Made by a program: the position numbers and the translations under genes
Shown: positions 14,504-23,516 of the stretch, in pieces
Layout: every line of letters starts with the position of its first letter
How positions within the stretch are numbered: position 1 is the stretch's first letter
Origin: Cognatishimia sp. SS12
GTDB lineage: Bacteria; Pseudomonadota; Alphaproteobacteria; Rhodobacterales; Rhodobacteraceae
Assembly: GCF_028369055.1 (NCBI RefSeq)
Contig: NZ_JAQNCZ010000002.1
Span: 310,001 to 374,000 of the forward strand
Direction: 5' to 3'
DNA: 64,000 nucleotides
Notes under the pieces: model-generated
What the model was told of the DNA's origin: nothing
Databases searched by the model: none
What the model saw: only the letters and a program-made list of their open reading frames with translations

Positions 14504-16738
14504 TTAATGTGCGGTGGTGTCCTGACGCGCCACCGTAAAGAAGAAGTCCGGATCCTGATCGCCAAATGCGACCTCGTCCGGGATGACGCTGGGACCGGCG
14601 AGGAACACATTGGCCCCGAAATTGGGCAACATCCGTGACAGGCGTTGCATGCGCGGGCCTGTCAGCTCGTCAAAAAAGGCGGCGTAGTTGTCTGTGGCTT
14701 TCAGCGCATCAATCTTGGCGCGGTGCGCCGTGACGCAGCGCGCGTGCATTGCAGCGATATCCGGATCGGCCAAGAGCGTGTCCATCTCGCGCTGCAGCGC
14801 CGGCAGCATGCGCTGAATGGACCTGTCTTCCTCAACGTTGAAATTCATGCGGAACCAATAGGCCAGCCCCTGATCGCGATCGACGTGGTTGACGCGGCCG
14901 CGGTCGCGTTTGACCAGAAAGCTTTCAGCGGAGCGCACCGCATAGTGATTAAGGCACACCAGATCGTAACCCACGGTGCTTTGCGTGCTGCGCCAGGCAT
15001 TGCGATAAAATTCTTTGGGCATCGCCGCGCCTGATCCATTGACCCAATGAATTTGCTCCCACAGTTGCGGGTTCAGGCCCTTGGGCCGATGCACGCCAAG
15101 TTTTTTGAACAGGCCGATATTGCGAAACAGGGTCTTGAACCCCCAGGCCTGATGCGGCTTGCGGGCCATCTCTGGCGCGCAGCGCGTGTAGTCTGCGATG
15201 ATTGGCCGGTCCGCAAAATCATGGATGTCGGAATTGCCAAACAGTCGCCAGGTCAGCGAAATCATGTTGGCATTGGGGACCGCGTCAAACAGAGCTTTCA
15301 GCGTGCCGTCGCCGGTTTTTATATTGATGAATTCATCGACATCCATGCAGATCACCCAATCTGCAGATTTGATGATCTCTTCGTTTTCTCCGGCCTGCAA
15401 AGCCGCGTGTTGCGGCTTTAGACCTGTGGATTTGAACGGGTTATCGCGGTGTTGCACAATACCCTTGTCCTGCAAAAGCGCGTGAAACGCATCTGTGCCG
15501 TCGGTGCAATCATTGGTGTAGACCAGAAAATTATCGACCCCGATGGCCCGGTGATAGGCGATCCATTCCAAAATAAACGGACCTTCGTTTTTCATCGTGG
15601 TGATGATCGTGACCGAGTTGCGGGCCCGGTTCACTTTCGGTGCCTTCATTTCGGGCATACGCACAGGTTTATGCCCAAATGTGTCCTGTGCCAGCGCCAG
15701 CAAGGCGTCATGTTCAATCAGCGCTGTTTTGGGCACGATTTTTGACACCGAATCCACCGGATGGCGCAGCCCCATAAAGCGCCAGAAGGGGATAGGCGAT
15801 TGGCGGCTGGAGGGGGTTCCGGTGATGCGGACATAGCGCCAGGTGGCACCGGGCCCGGCCACTGCGGGGGCGACACACCAGCGTTTGCGTTGGTTGGTGC
15901 TGTCAAAGGGCTGGCAGATATGATCAGCAAAATGCGCGTCCTCCCCTTTGCGCACGCGCCAGGGGTAAACGTGTTGTCCGATCAGAGGGACAAAGCCGCC
16001 AGGGTCATTCTGCGCGGTGTCAAACACAGTGTCGCCCCTCTGCGGTTGCAAGAGGTCCGATATTTCAAGAAAGGCGACGGCCCGCGCGCGATCTAGAAAC
16101 CTGTGGCGCAATATTTCAAACAGGCTGAGCTGGCCCAGCGGGGCCTGCCACGGGGCAGGGGCGGGCACTTTCATCCGATCTTTGCCGGGCGCGTCGGGCG
16201 CACAGAACGGGTGGTGTTCTGCTGGCAGGTCGGCGCGTCCGAGCGGCGCGTCAAATTGCACAACTGTGACGGTTTTCAGCCCCTTTATCTGAGCGACCGT
16301 TTTGCGCAGAGTGTTCAGGTAGGCGCTGTTGCCCTCGGGTTTGGCGCGATCCACGATCAGCGCGGCGGTTGCGCCGTGATTTTCGACATGCCATCGCAGC
16401 CAGTCGCCGGTGATGCCCGCGCTTTCGCCGTTGCGGATGCCCAAAAGCGTATTTTGATCTTCAAACAGCCCAAGCTCCGGCGCGCTGAGCGCGATTTTGG
16501 CGCGGCCTGCATCTGTCTTGAGGATCATGGGATCACCCGCACGCACCGTCAGCACCAAAGCGCCCCCGATGGTTTGGCGCGCGACAACTTTGCTGCCCAC
16601 GCCCGCTTTTGCGCCGCTGACGGGAGGGCCACTGGCAAAGAAAACCCGCGCGTGTTCAGCCCCTGACACGGCATCCAAAAGGAGGCTGTCGCCAACCATC
16701 TGATGACAGATGGTGCGGGTCTGAAAGGCGGCTGTCAT
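14504..16738 (-). CDS. Tandem glycosyltransferase (GT2-type, two related domains)
   Basis: 744-residue protein. The C-terminal half (from about residue 373) is a complete Glyco_tranf_2_4 domain: VTIITTMKNEGPFILEWIAY, VYTNDCTDGT and the metal-binding CMDVDEFINIKTGDG. The N-terminal half appears to be a diverged copy of the same fold: GITGDWLRWHVENHGATAAL lines up with the EWIAYHRAIG region and FLEISDLLQPQRGDTVFD with MDVDEFINIKTGDGTLK. It has lost the acidic DxD, so it is probably non-catalytic. It lies directly downstream of the single-domain relative at 16773, with a 34-base gap. Confidence 0.85.
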   Translation of the reverse strand: MTAAFQTRTICHQMVGDSLLLDAVSGAEHARVFFASGPPVSGAKAGVGSKVVARQTIGGALVLTVRAGDPMILKTDAGRAKIALSAPELGLFEDQNTLLGIRNGESAGITGDWLRWHVENHGATAALIVDRAKPEGNSAYLNTLRKTVAQIKGLKTVTVVQFDAPLGRADLPAEHHPFCAPDAPGKDRMKVPAPAPWQAPLGQLSLFEILRHRFLDRARAVAFLEISDLLQPQRGDTVFDTAQNDPGGFVPLIGQHVYPWRVRKGEDAHFADHICQPFDSTNQRKRWCVAPAVAGPGATWRYVRITGTPSSRQSPIPFWRFMGLRHPVDSVSKIVPKTALIEHDALLALAQDTFGHKPVRMPEMKAPKVNRARNSVTIITTMKNEGPFILEWIAYHRAIGVDNFLVYTNDCTDGTDAFHALLQDKGIVQHRDNPFKSTGLKPQHAALQAGENEEIIKSADWVICMDVDEFINIKTGDGTLKALFDAVPNANMISLTWRLFGNSDIHDFADRPIIADYTRCAPEMARKPHQAWGFKTLFRNIGLFKKLGVHRPKGLNPQLWEQIHWVNGSGAAMPKEFYRNAWRSTQSTVGYDLVCLNHYAVRSAESFLVKRDRGRVNHVDRDQGLAYWFRMNFNVEEDRSIQRMLPALQREMDTLLADPDIAAMHARCVTAHRAKIDALKATDNYAAFFDELTGPRMQRLSRMLPNFGANVFLAGPSVIPDEVAFGDQDPDFFFTVARQDTTAH

Positions 16739-16772
16739 ATGCCTGTGTACCTGCGGCCTGCTTTACGTGGGC

Positions 16773-17825
16773 TTAATCACCACTGTTTGATTGGGCCTGA
16801 TGGTACCATGAAATCAGACGCTTCTGCAAATCCGCAGGCAGGGTGACACTGCTGCCGGCGGTCAAGATCTGTGTCATCAGCTTTTGATTGTCTGGCTCTG
16901 CAATCAGGGTTTCAAATTTCGCCCGATGATGTGCCACTGCAGCCTCGTGCAGGGATTGGAGGCCGGGAATTTTCAGAAGGTCCTGCAGCACCGCTTCTGT
17001 TGCGGGGCGCATGGCGTCAATGGACCGGTCTTCTGTCTGATTGAAGTTGCGATCAACCCAATAGGCAAGATCAATGCTCTTTTTGCGATTGGGCAGACCG
17101 CGCGCGCGCTTAAGCAGGAACGCCATGGCCGAGCGGATAGCATAGTGATTGAGCTCGGCAAGGCCGCGTCCGGCGGGCATCCCATATAGCGAAATGCGCG
17201 CCGGGTTTTTCGCAAAGCTTTCGGGCAGGAATGCCCCGCCTCCGTCCACAAAGATCGGCCGCCGGGCCTTGGACAGGTCTTTCTGTTTGGGCCGGTGGAC
17301 GCCCAGCATGTTGAAGGGCCCTGCCGGGCGAAACAGCGTTTTGCAAAGGCTTGCGGCAATCGGGTATTGCGCGTCGGGGGCAATGGCGCGGGTGAATTGC
17401 TGCGTAACAGGGGCATCGGCCAGATCAACGATATCGTTGTGACCAAAGAGGCGCCATTGCAGCGCAATTGCGTCTGCCTCGGGGGAGACAGCGGCGATCA
17501 GATCCTGGAATCGATGTGACCCGGTTTTGACATTGATGAATTCATCGCAATCCGCGACCCAGATCCAATCTGCCTTTTTGCACAAAGGGTGTTTCCAGGC
17601 CGCTTTCAGCGCTTGCCACTGCACAGATTGGCCACTGGTCTTTTCTTGCGGGACATGGCGCACCACATCGGCGCGTTGCAATATTTTCAGAATGTCATCT
17701 GTGCCGTCGCTGCAGTCGTTGGAATAGACCAGAAAGTCTGTCACCCCGGCCGCTTTGTGGTGGGCAATCCACTCCAGCAGATAGGGGCCTTCGTCCCGAA
17801 CGGATGTCACGCATGTCAGTTTCAA
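16773..17825 (-). CDS. Glycosyltransferase family 2-like protein (Glyco_tranf_2_4)
   Basis: 350-residue cytoplasmic glycosyltransferase starting directly with the catalytic fold: CVTSVRDEGPYLLEWIAHHK, VYSNDCSDGTDDIL and the metal/nucleotide-sugar motif ADCDEFINVKTG. Later regions LQWRLFGHND, GVHRPK and LNHYAIRSAMAFLLK are shared with the neighbouring 744-residue protein, so the two are paralogues. Probable first gene of a glycosyltransferase run on the minus strand. Acceptor and donor cannot be told from sequence; surface polysaccharide is inferred. Confidence 0.85.
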   Translation of the reverse strand: MKLTCVTSVRDEGPYLLEWIAHHKAAGVTDFLVYSNDCSDGTDDILKILQRADVVRHVPQEKTSGQSVQWQALKAAWKHPLCKKADWIWVADCDEFINVKTGSHRFQDLIAAVSPEADAIALQWRLFGHNDIVDLADAPVTQQFTRAIAPDAQYPIAASLCKTLFRPAGPFNMLGVHRPKQKDLSKARRPIFVDGGGAFLPESFAKNPARISLYGMPAGRGLAELNHYAIRSAMAFLLKRARGLPNRKKSIDLAYWVDRNFNQTEDRSIDAMRPATEAVLQDLLKIPGLQSLHEAAVAHHRAKFETLIAEPDNQKLMTQILTAGSSVTLPADLQKRLISWYHQAQSNSGD

Positions 17826-17914
17826 GACTGGGGTGCCTCTTTTTGCGCCACCCTAACATGTCATGGCGGCTTGGCCATGGGCAATGTTGTGAGCGGCGCA
17901 AGAGGTCGCGGGTC

Positions 17915-18958
17915 TTAGTTTGCGGTCAGGCAGCTTTCGGTTGCTTCTGCGAGATCGTGCAGCAGACCCAGATAAAGTGTCGCGCCGATGGCATGGCGGC
18001 TCCCAAGCGGGTCAAGCGTGGCGCTTACTGTGCCTTTGGGCGCGACAGAGCGTAGCACCGCGTCGCTCAGCTGCGGTTCGGAAAAGATACAGGTGATCTG
18101 ATGCTCTTCAATCTCGTGCTGGATGGCGGCCAGACGCGCGGCGCTGGGCGGTACCGCGTCTGAGACCTGCAGCGCCCCCGCAGAGGTCAGCCCAAAGCTG
18201 TGTTCGAAATATTGGAAAGCGTCGTGCGTGACGATGAACTCTGTGCCGCTCAGCGGGGCAAGGCGGGTCTGCAATTCTTCGGTCAGGGCTGCGATTTCGC
18301 TGGCCCCAACTTTGGCATTGGTCATGTAAAGTTCGGCGTTCTGGGGATCAATTTCGGCCAATTGCGCGGCGATTTCGATCATCCAAGCTTGCGCGTTTTC
18401 AGGCGACAGCCATGCATGTGGGTCTTCGGCGCCGTGGTTGTGGCCGTCATCCTGGCCATGGGCATCTTCGTGACTCTCATGCGCCTCTTCGTGGTCATGG
18501 TCGTGATGCGCATCTGTGTCGTGATCATCCTCATGGTGATCGCCGTGCTCTTGATCGTGGTGCGTATCGTGATCGTCATGATCGCCGTGATCGTCATCGC
18601 CCGAAGCGAACACGGCATCTGTGCGCGTTGGCAGCACTTCGGTCACATCCAGATGCAGCAATTCGATCTGGCGCGCATTCTGGGCCAAGGTCTCCAGCGG
18701 ATGTTCCAGCCAAGGGGTGAGCGCCTCGCCCATCCAGATCACCAGATCCGCCGACTGCAGATTTCGCGCATCGGACGGGCGCATTGCATAATCATGCGGC
18801 GACAAACCGGGCGGCAGCAACAGATCGGGTGTACCCACGCCTTGCATGACCCGCGCTGTCAGCGCATGCACCGGGGCAATGTCGGTGGTGACTTTGGGGG
18901 CATCCGCAAGGGCGGGGGCTGACAGCAGGCAACTCAGGGCGAGGGCGTGTTTGAACAT
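17915..18958 (-). CDS. znuA: Zinc ABC transporter substrate-binding protein ZnuA
   Basis: 347-residue periplasmic zinc-binding protein of the cluster A-I family. A signal peptide (MFKHALALSCLLSAPALADA) is followed by DIAPVHALTARVMQG and PHDYAMRPSDARNLQSADLV, which carries the first metal-ligand histidine. A very His/Asp-rich flexible loop follows (about residues 120-165, roughly a third histidine) and then DPHAWLSPENAQ and TEFIVTHDAFQYFEHSFG. The loop is typical of ZnuA and is thought to capture zinc. ATG 18958 is used because upstream starts would run through the Zur box. Divergent from zur-znuCB. Confidence 0.94.
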   Translation of the reverse strand: MFKHALALSCLLSAPALADAPKVTTDIAPVHALTARVMQGVGTPDLLLPPGLSPHDYAMRPSDARNLQSADLVIWMGEALTPWLEHPLETLAQNARQIELLHLDVTEVLPTRTDAVFASGDDDHGDHDDHDTHHDQEHGDHHEDDHDTDAHHDHDHEEAHESHEDAHGQDDGHNHGAEDPHAWLSPENAQAWMIEIAAQLAEIDPQNAELYMTNAKVGASEIAALTEELQTRLAPLSGTEFIVTHDAFQYFEHSFGLTSAGALQVSDAVPPSAARLAAIQHEIEEHQITCIFSEPQLSDAVLRSVAPKGTVSATLDPLGSRHAIGATLYLGLLHDLAEATESCLTAN

Positions 18959-18973
18959 CGGGCATCCATGATA

Positions 18974-19011
18974 TGTTATAACAGTTTGAAGTCCTCTAAC
19001 TGAAATGTTAT
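18974..19011. promoter_or_regulatory. Zur operator candidate between znuA and zur
   Basis: Perfect palindrome TGTTATAACA at 18974-18983, 16 bases before the znuA start, plus a half-site GAAATGTTAT at 19002-19011. Both resemble the Zur-box consensus. The arrangement would let Zur repress znuA and zur-znuCB together. Confidence 0.65.
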
Positions 19012-19044
19012 TCTGTATCAAGTCTTGATTTGGGGAGCAGTAAA

Positions 19045-19530
19045 TTGGGTGTACACGGATTTGAGCGCCATGATCATGCGCGCTGCGTGGGGTCGGCGCT
19101 GGATACGGCAGAGCGGTTTTGCGCCGAAAACAAACTCAAGCTCACACCAGCCCGGCGCCGGGTGCTCGAAATTTTGCTGAGCGAACACAAGGCTATGGGG
19201 GCCTACGACATTTTGGCCATTCTGGCCGCTGAAGGCGTCGGCAGCCAGCCGCCTGTGGTCTACCGCGCCTTGGATTTTCTGGTTGGCCATGGGTTTGTGC
19301 ACAAGATTGAGCGGCTCAACTCCTATATTGCCTGCGCCCACCCGGGGGCGACGCATTCACCGGCATTCATGATTTGCCGGGCGTGCCACCATGTGGTCGA
19401 AACGCCTGCGCAGGTGTCCAGTGGCCTAGATGGCGCGGCCGCGGATATCGGTTTTGCCATTGAGGCGAGGGTGGTTGAGGCAGAGGGGCTATGCCCCAAT
19501 TGCCAGTCGCCCGACGCTGTGGCGCGCTGA
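19045..19530 (+). CDS. zur: Zinc uptake regulator Zur (Fur family)
   Basis: 161-residue Fur-family repressor that binds DNA when zinc-loaded. A winged helix (LTPARRRVLEILLSEHKAMG and SQPPVVYRALDFLVGHGFVH) is followed by a dimerisation/metal domain. The structural zinc site has CxxC pairs MICRACHH and CPNCQS. TTG at 19045 was chosen because GGGGAG lies seven bases upstream; GTG at 19051 is possible. First gene of zur-znuC-znuB; the stop is only 2 bases before znuC. Confidence 0.9.
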   Translation: MGVHGFERHDHARCVGSALDTAERFCAENKLKLTPARRRVLEILLSEHKAMGAYDILAILAAEGVGSQPPVVYRALDFLVGHGFVHKIERLNSYIACAHPGATHSPAFMICRACHHVVETPAQVSSGLDGAAADIGFAIEARVVEAEGLCPNCQSPDAVAR

Positions 19531-19532
19531 TC

Positions 19533-20273
19533 ATGAGCCTAGTTGAAACGCAGGATATGTCGATCCGCATCGGCGGCCACGTGGCGCTGCGCAATGTGGA
19601 TTTTGCGATTGATGCGGGCGAAATCGTCACCGTTGTCGGCCCCAACGGGTCCGGTAAATCCAGCTTGCTGCGCGCCATTGTCGGCGCGCTGAAACCCCAT
19701 TCAGGAACGGTCAAACGGCAAGCGGGTCTTCGGATCGGCTATGTGCCGCAAAAACTTCAGATAGATGAAACGCTTCCGATTACCGTGCAGCGTTTCCTTG
19801 ACCTCCCCGGGCGACGCGGCCGCGCGGCAAAGCACCAGGCGCTGCGGCGTGTCGGCGCAGAGGAGTTGTTCGAACGCCAGATGTTTGCTCTGTCCGGCGG
19901 GCAGTTTCAGCGTGTGCTGTTGGCGCGCGCGCTGCTCGACAACCCGCAGCTCTTAATCTTGGACGAACCGACAACCGGCCTGGATCAGCCCGGATCTGCG
20001 GCGCTTTATCGCTTGATCGAAGAGATCCGCCGCGAGCTCAACGCCGCGGTCCTGATGGTGTCCCATGAACTCCATGTGGTCATGAGCTCCAGCGACCGGG
20101 TGATCTGCCTGAATGGACATGTCTGCTGCCATGGCACGCCAGATATCGTCGCCTCTGCCCCGGAATATCGCGCGCTCTTTGGCACCGGCACACATGGCGC
20201 GCTGGCGCTATACCGCCATGACCATGACCACACCCATGAGCACGAAAACCACGAAGGGTGCACCCATGCTTGA
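19533..20273 (+). CDS. znuC: Zinc ABC transporter ATP-binding protein ZnuC
   Basis: 246-residue ATPase energising zinc import. Walker A GPNGSGKSS (about residues 37-45), Q-loop region GYVPQKL, signature LSGGQFQRVLLAR and Walker B LLILDEPTTGLDQ with the switch histidine in MVSHELH. The C-terminus is His-rich (YRHDHDHTHEHENHEG), as is usual for ZnuC and likely metal-binding. ATG 19533 follows the zur stop by 2 bases, and the end overlaps znuB by 8 bases. Confidence 0.94.
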   Translation: MSLVETQDMSIRIGGHVALRNVDFAIDAGEIVTVVGPNGSGKSSLLRAIVGALKPHSGTVKRQAGLRIGYVPQKLQIDETLPITVQRFLDLPGRRGRAAKHQALRRVGAEELFERQMFALSGGQFQRVLLARALLDNPQLLILDEPTTGLDQPGSAALYRLIEEIRRELNAAVLMVSHELHVVMSSSDRVICLNGHVCCHGTPDIVASAPEYRALFGTGTHGALALYRHDHDHTHEHENHEGCTHA

Positions 20274-21063
20274 CGATTTTTTGGTGCGCGCGGTGCTGGC
20301 CGGCATTGGCGTTGCGATTGCTGCTGCGCCCTTGGGATGTTTCGTTGTCTGGCGCAAGATGGCCTATTTCGGCGACGCCACCAGCCACGCAGCCATTTTG
20401 GGAGTGGCGCTGTCGCTTGCGTTTTCACTGCCGCTGGTCTCGGGCACCTTGGCGGTGGCCTTGATCATGGCTTTGGTGGTCACTTCGCTGTCGGGCAAGG
20501 GATTTGCCATGGATACGTTACTGGGCGTCATGGCCCACTCGGCTTTGGCCGCCGGGCTGGTGGCCACCAGTTTTATCTCTGACGTACGCATAGATCTGAT
20601 GGCCTATCTGTTTGGTGACATTCTGGCAGTGGCCCATGCGGATCTTGCGGTGATCTGGATTGGCGCGGCGCTGGTGACAGCCGTGATGGCCTTTCGCTGG
20701 TCGCCGCTGCTGACGGCAACCTTGAATGCGGATCTGGCCCATGCCAGCGGCATTGACCCGAAACGCGAGCAATTGGTTCTGACGCTTTGCCTGGCCGTGG
20801 TTGTGGCCGTGGCGATCAAAGTTGTCGGCGTTTTGCTGATTGTGGCGATGTTGATCATCCCGGCCGCCGCGGCCCGGCCCTTAGCGCGTAATCCGGAATC
20901 TATGGCAGTGGGCGCGGCGCTGATCGGCGCGCTTTCCGCCTTTTTGGGGCTGCGGATGAGCTATGTCTATGACACGCCGACCGGCCCCAGTATTGTCTGC
21001 GCTGCAGCGGGGTTTTTTATTCTGGGTCTGATGCTGGGGCGGTTTCGCGTGCGAGCGCATTAG
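20266..21063 (+). CDS. znuB: Zinc ABC transporter permease ZnuB
   Basis: 265-residue integral inner-membrane permease of the ABC-3 family with about eight hydrophobic segments, forming the zinc channel with ZnuC. LGCFVVWRKMAYFGDATSHA is the typical coupling region. ATG 20266 overlaps the znuC end by 8 bases. Its last 47 bases overlap the 3' end of the convergent DUF2478 gene, so the two coding ends share DNA. Confidence 0.93.
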   Translation: MLDDFLVRAVLAGIGVAIAAAPLGCFVVWRKMAYFGDATSHAAILGVALSLAFSLPLVSGTLAVALIMALVVTSLSGKGFAMDTLLGVMAHSALAAGLVATSFISDVRIDLMAYLFGDILAVAHADLAVIWIGAALVTAVMAFRWSPLLTATLNADLAHASGIDPKREQLVLTLCLAVVVAVAIKVVGVLLIVAMLIIPAAAARPLARNPESMAVGAALIGALSAFLGLRMSYVYDTPTGPSIVCAAAGFFILGLMLGRFRVRAH

Positions 21064-21550
21064 CGGTCCAGGCCGATAGCGCCTCAGCCGTTGGCGGCAC
21101 GAGTTCGGCCGTGCCGCCGCAAAATTCCTGAAAAGCCTCCAGATTCAGTGCGTTCACACCACAGACAACCGGAATGTCCAGCGTCATGGCCTGGGCAATC
21201 ATGGGGCGAAAGCCGCGGCCTCCAGCTTCGTGTTTGCCAAATTTGTTGAGCACCAAAAGCGCGGTGTCGCCGGACAGGCGCGTTTCCACCTCGCGCACCG
21301 CCTGCTCCAGCGCGGCTGGATCAAGCCGGCAGCCCTTTGCGTCCCGTCCGAGAAATTGCGATATGCGGATGGTCGGCCCATCGGGCAGCACCTGCACATC
21401 CATATCACAAAGCGCGCAATCCTCGCGATCGCTGTTAACCTGCACCACCCCCGCCAGCTTTGCACCTTTGGCAATCTCAGCCATGGCGAATGTGTAAAGG
21501 ATCTGATCCAGATCCCCTTTGCCTTCGGTCATTGTGTAGGCGATTTTCAT
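21017..21550 (-). CDS. DUF2478 family protein
   Basis: 177-residue soluble protein of the DUF2478 family, starting MKIAYTMTEGKGDLDQILYT, with a conserved cysteine pair (DCALCDMDVQVLPDG) and LLVLNKFGKHEAGGRGFRP. Family members resemble P-loop NTPases and often sit near molybdate transport genes in other bacteria. None are seen here, so a metal-related role next to the zinc genes is only a suggestion. Its 3' end overlaps znuB by 47 bases tail to tail. Confidence 0.75.
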   Translation of the reverse strand: MKIAYTMTEGKGDLDQILYTFAMAEIAKGAKLAGVVQVNSDREDCALCDMDVQVLPDGPTIRISQFLGRDAKGCRLDPAALEQAVREVETRLSGDTALLVLNKFGKHEAGGRGFRPMIAQAMTLDIPVVCGVNALNLEAFQEFCGGTAELVPPTAEALSAWTANALARETAPASDPE

Positions 21551-21606
21551 ATTTGCGTCCTTTGTCCTGACGCAGATATAGGCAGGCGCGCGCGGAATGT
21601 CAGCGG

Positions 21607-22371
21607 TTATGTCATGCCTGCAAGATAGCTGAGGGCCAGATCGTGCATCGCCTGACGATAGGGGCCGGGGCCATGGCTGATGCGGGCAACGCCAAGCTCA
21701 GTCAACTCTGCCAAAGGCAAAGCATCGGGCACACGCATCACATTCAGCGGCAAATCATAGGCGTCGCAAAGTCGGCCAATCAGCGCTCCGTCGACCAGTC
21801 CGGGCACAAACAGCCCGCTGGCCCCGGCGTCGGCATAGGCGCTGAGGCGCTCCATGGCGTGCGGCATCAAGCCTGCGTGCCACTCACGATTTGGCTCGTT
21901 CAGGAACACGTCCGTACGCGCGTTGATGAAAAGCTCAATGCCAAATTCTTGCGCGGCAGCCCGGGCCGCGGCAATGCGTTTGACCTGGTCGGCCAGTTTA
22001 TAAAGCCCTTTGCCGCCCACCACCTGATCTTCCAGATTGATCCCGACAACGCCGAGTTTCATCGCGCGGGTGACATTGGTGGCCACCGCCGTCGGCCCTG
22101 TGGCATAGGCGCCTTCGAAATCCAGGCTGACCGGAACATCCACGGATTTGCAGATGCGATGAATTGTCATCAAGGCCATTTCAAGCGGCAGCTGTTCGCC
22201 GTCGTCAAACCCCTGCGATGCGGCGACCGACCAACTGCCGGTGGCCACGGCCTTTGCGCCCGCCCCGACGATCACCCGGGCCGATCCGGCGTCCCAGATG
22301 TTGTAAAGGTTCAGAGGGTTGCCCTTTTGGTGCAACGCGGCGAAAGCGACGGCCTGTTCTGCCTGTGTCAT
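21607..22371 (-). CDS. Isocitrate lyase/PEP mutase family protein
   Basis: 254-residue TIM-barrel enzyme of the ICL/PEPM superfamily. The start region NLYNIWDAGSARVIVGAGAK, then VSLDFEGAY (metal-binding position), GVVGINLEDQVVG and FINARTDVFL match the oxaloacetate decarboxylase/PEP mutase-like branch. The reaction (C-C or P-C bond lyase) cannot be fixed from sequence. The start overlaps the ada stop by 4 bases, so the two are probably co-transcribed. This pairing suggests no obvious pathway. Confidence 0.82.
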   Translation of the reverse strand: MTQAEQAVAFAALHQKGNPLNLYNIWDAGSARVIVGAGAKAVATGSWSVAASQGFDDGEQLPLEMALMTIHRICKSVDVPVSLDFEGAYATGPTAVATNVTRAMKLGVVGINLEDQVVGGKGLYKLADQVKRIAAARAAAQEFGIELFINARTDVFLNEPNREWHAGLMPHAMERLSAYADAGASGLFVPGLVDGALIGRLCDAYDLPLNVMRVPDALPLAELTELGVARISHGPGPYRQAMHDLALSYLAGMT

Positions 22372-23432
22372 CGTGGCGATGTGGTCCTATAGTTCTGTTC
22401 CAGTTCAATCAGCCGTTGCTTGCGCCATAACCCGCCGCCATAGCCGGTCAGCGACCCATCCGCGCCAATCACGCGATGGCAGGGAATGATCAGGGCAATT
22501 TGATTGGCACCATTGGCCCGCGCCACCGCGCGCATTGCTGTCGGTCGATTGATCGCCTGAGCCATATCCGAATAAGAGCGGGTTTCGCCAGCAGGAATTT
22601 CGCGCAATGCGCGCCAGACCTGCTGGGTGAACGCGCTGCCGTGATAAGCAAGCGGTACTGAAAAGGCAGCGTTTTGTCCGGCAAAGAAAGCCGCGAGCTC
22701 TGCTTTCAGCTGCGCGGTCACGTCAAAACTGCCAAAGCCAAGCGACCCTTTGGCGTAGCTTTGTAGTTTCTTGAGCGATCTGGGCAGCGCCTTGCGGTCA
22801 ATGAATTCGAGCAGATGCACGGTGCGCGCATCGCAGACCGTGACCATCGCGCCCAGTGGCGTGTCGATCCAATCTGCGCGCAACAGTGCGTCTTTGGCAA
22901 AACTGCCCGGGCTTTGCCCCATAAGCTTGCCAAACGCGGTGCGAAAGGCGCTGGCGCTTTCAAATCCAGCGTCGAGCTGTGCGTCAATTACCGGCCCGCC
23001 ATTGGCCAGGGTGGTAAACCCGTCGCGCAACCGGCGTTGGCGCGCCATTTCCAGAAAGGTCATGCCATAGTGGCGTTTGAAGGCGCGCCGCACGGTTGAG
23101 GGATCCAGCCCCATGGCGGCGATATCCTCTTCGCGAAAGCGATAGGACGGGTCTGCCTCGAGCGCGTTGAGCAACATTTGGATCACCGGTTCTGCGGCTG
23201 CGGCAGGCGCAAGCGGGCGACAGCGTTTGCAGGGGCGAAACCCGGCCTCGATACAGGCGCTGATGCTGGGAAAGAATTGGCAGTTTTCCGGCTTGGGGTT
23301 GCGCGCCGGACAGGTCAGGCGGCAGAAAATCCCGGTCGAGCTGACGCCGACCCAGGCGCGGCCATCATAACGGTCATCCCGGGCGCAGAGCGCATCATAA
23401 AGTGTGTGGTGATCAGGCAGGTCAAACATCAT
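22368..23432 (-). CDS. ada: Bifunctional DNA alkylation repair protein/activator Ada
   Basis: 354-residue protein with all Ada parts in order: N-terminal zinc domain with C37, C41, C68 and C71 (GIFCRLTCPAR, CKRCRP), where C37 accepts methyl groups from phosphotriesters. An AraC-type helix-turn-helix (about 80-165, DPSTVRRAFKRHYGMTFLEM) follows, then a C-terminal O6-methylguanine methyltransferase with active C318 in IIPCHRVIG. Self-methylation is known to turn Ada into an activator of its regulon. Overlaps the downstream gene by 4 bases. Confidence 0.93.
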   Translation of the reverse strand: MMFDLPDHHTLYDALCARDDRYDGRAWVGVSSTGIFCRLTCPARNPKPENCQFFPSISACIEAGFRPCKRCRPLAPAAAAEPVIQMLLNALEADPSYRFREEDIAAMGLDPSTVRRAFKRHYGMTFLEMARQRRLRDGFTTLANGGPVIDAQLDAGFESASAFRTAFGKLMGQSPGSFAKDALLRADWIDTPLGAMVTVCDARTVHLLEFIDRKALPRSLKKLQSYAKGSLGFGSFDVTAQLKAELAAFFAGQNAAFSVPLAYHGSAFTQQVWRALREIPAGETRSYSDMAQAINRPTAMRAVARANGANQIALIIPCHRVIGADGSLTGYGGGLWRKQRLIELEQNYRTTSPR

Positions 23433-23516
23433 GCGCCAAGATTAACGCGAGTCGCTGTGCCGTGCCGCCTAAAATCGGGCGTTGAAGTCATTTTGCAGGC
23501 GCGTGTTTGAGTGTTT

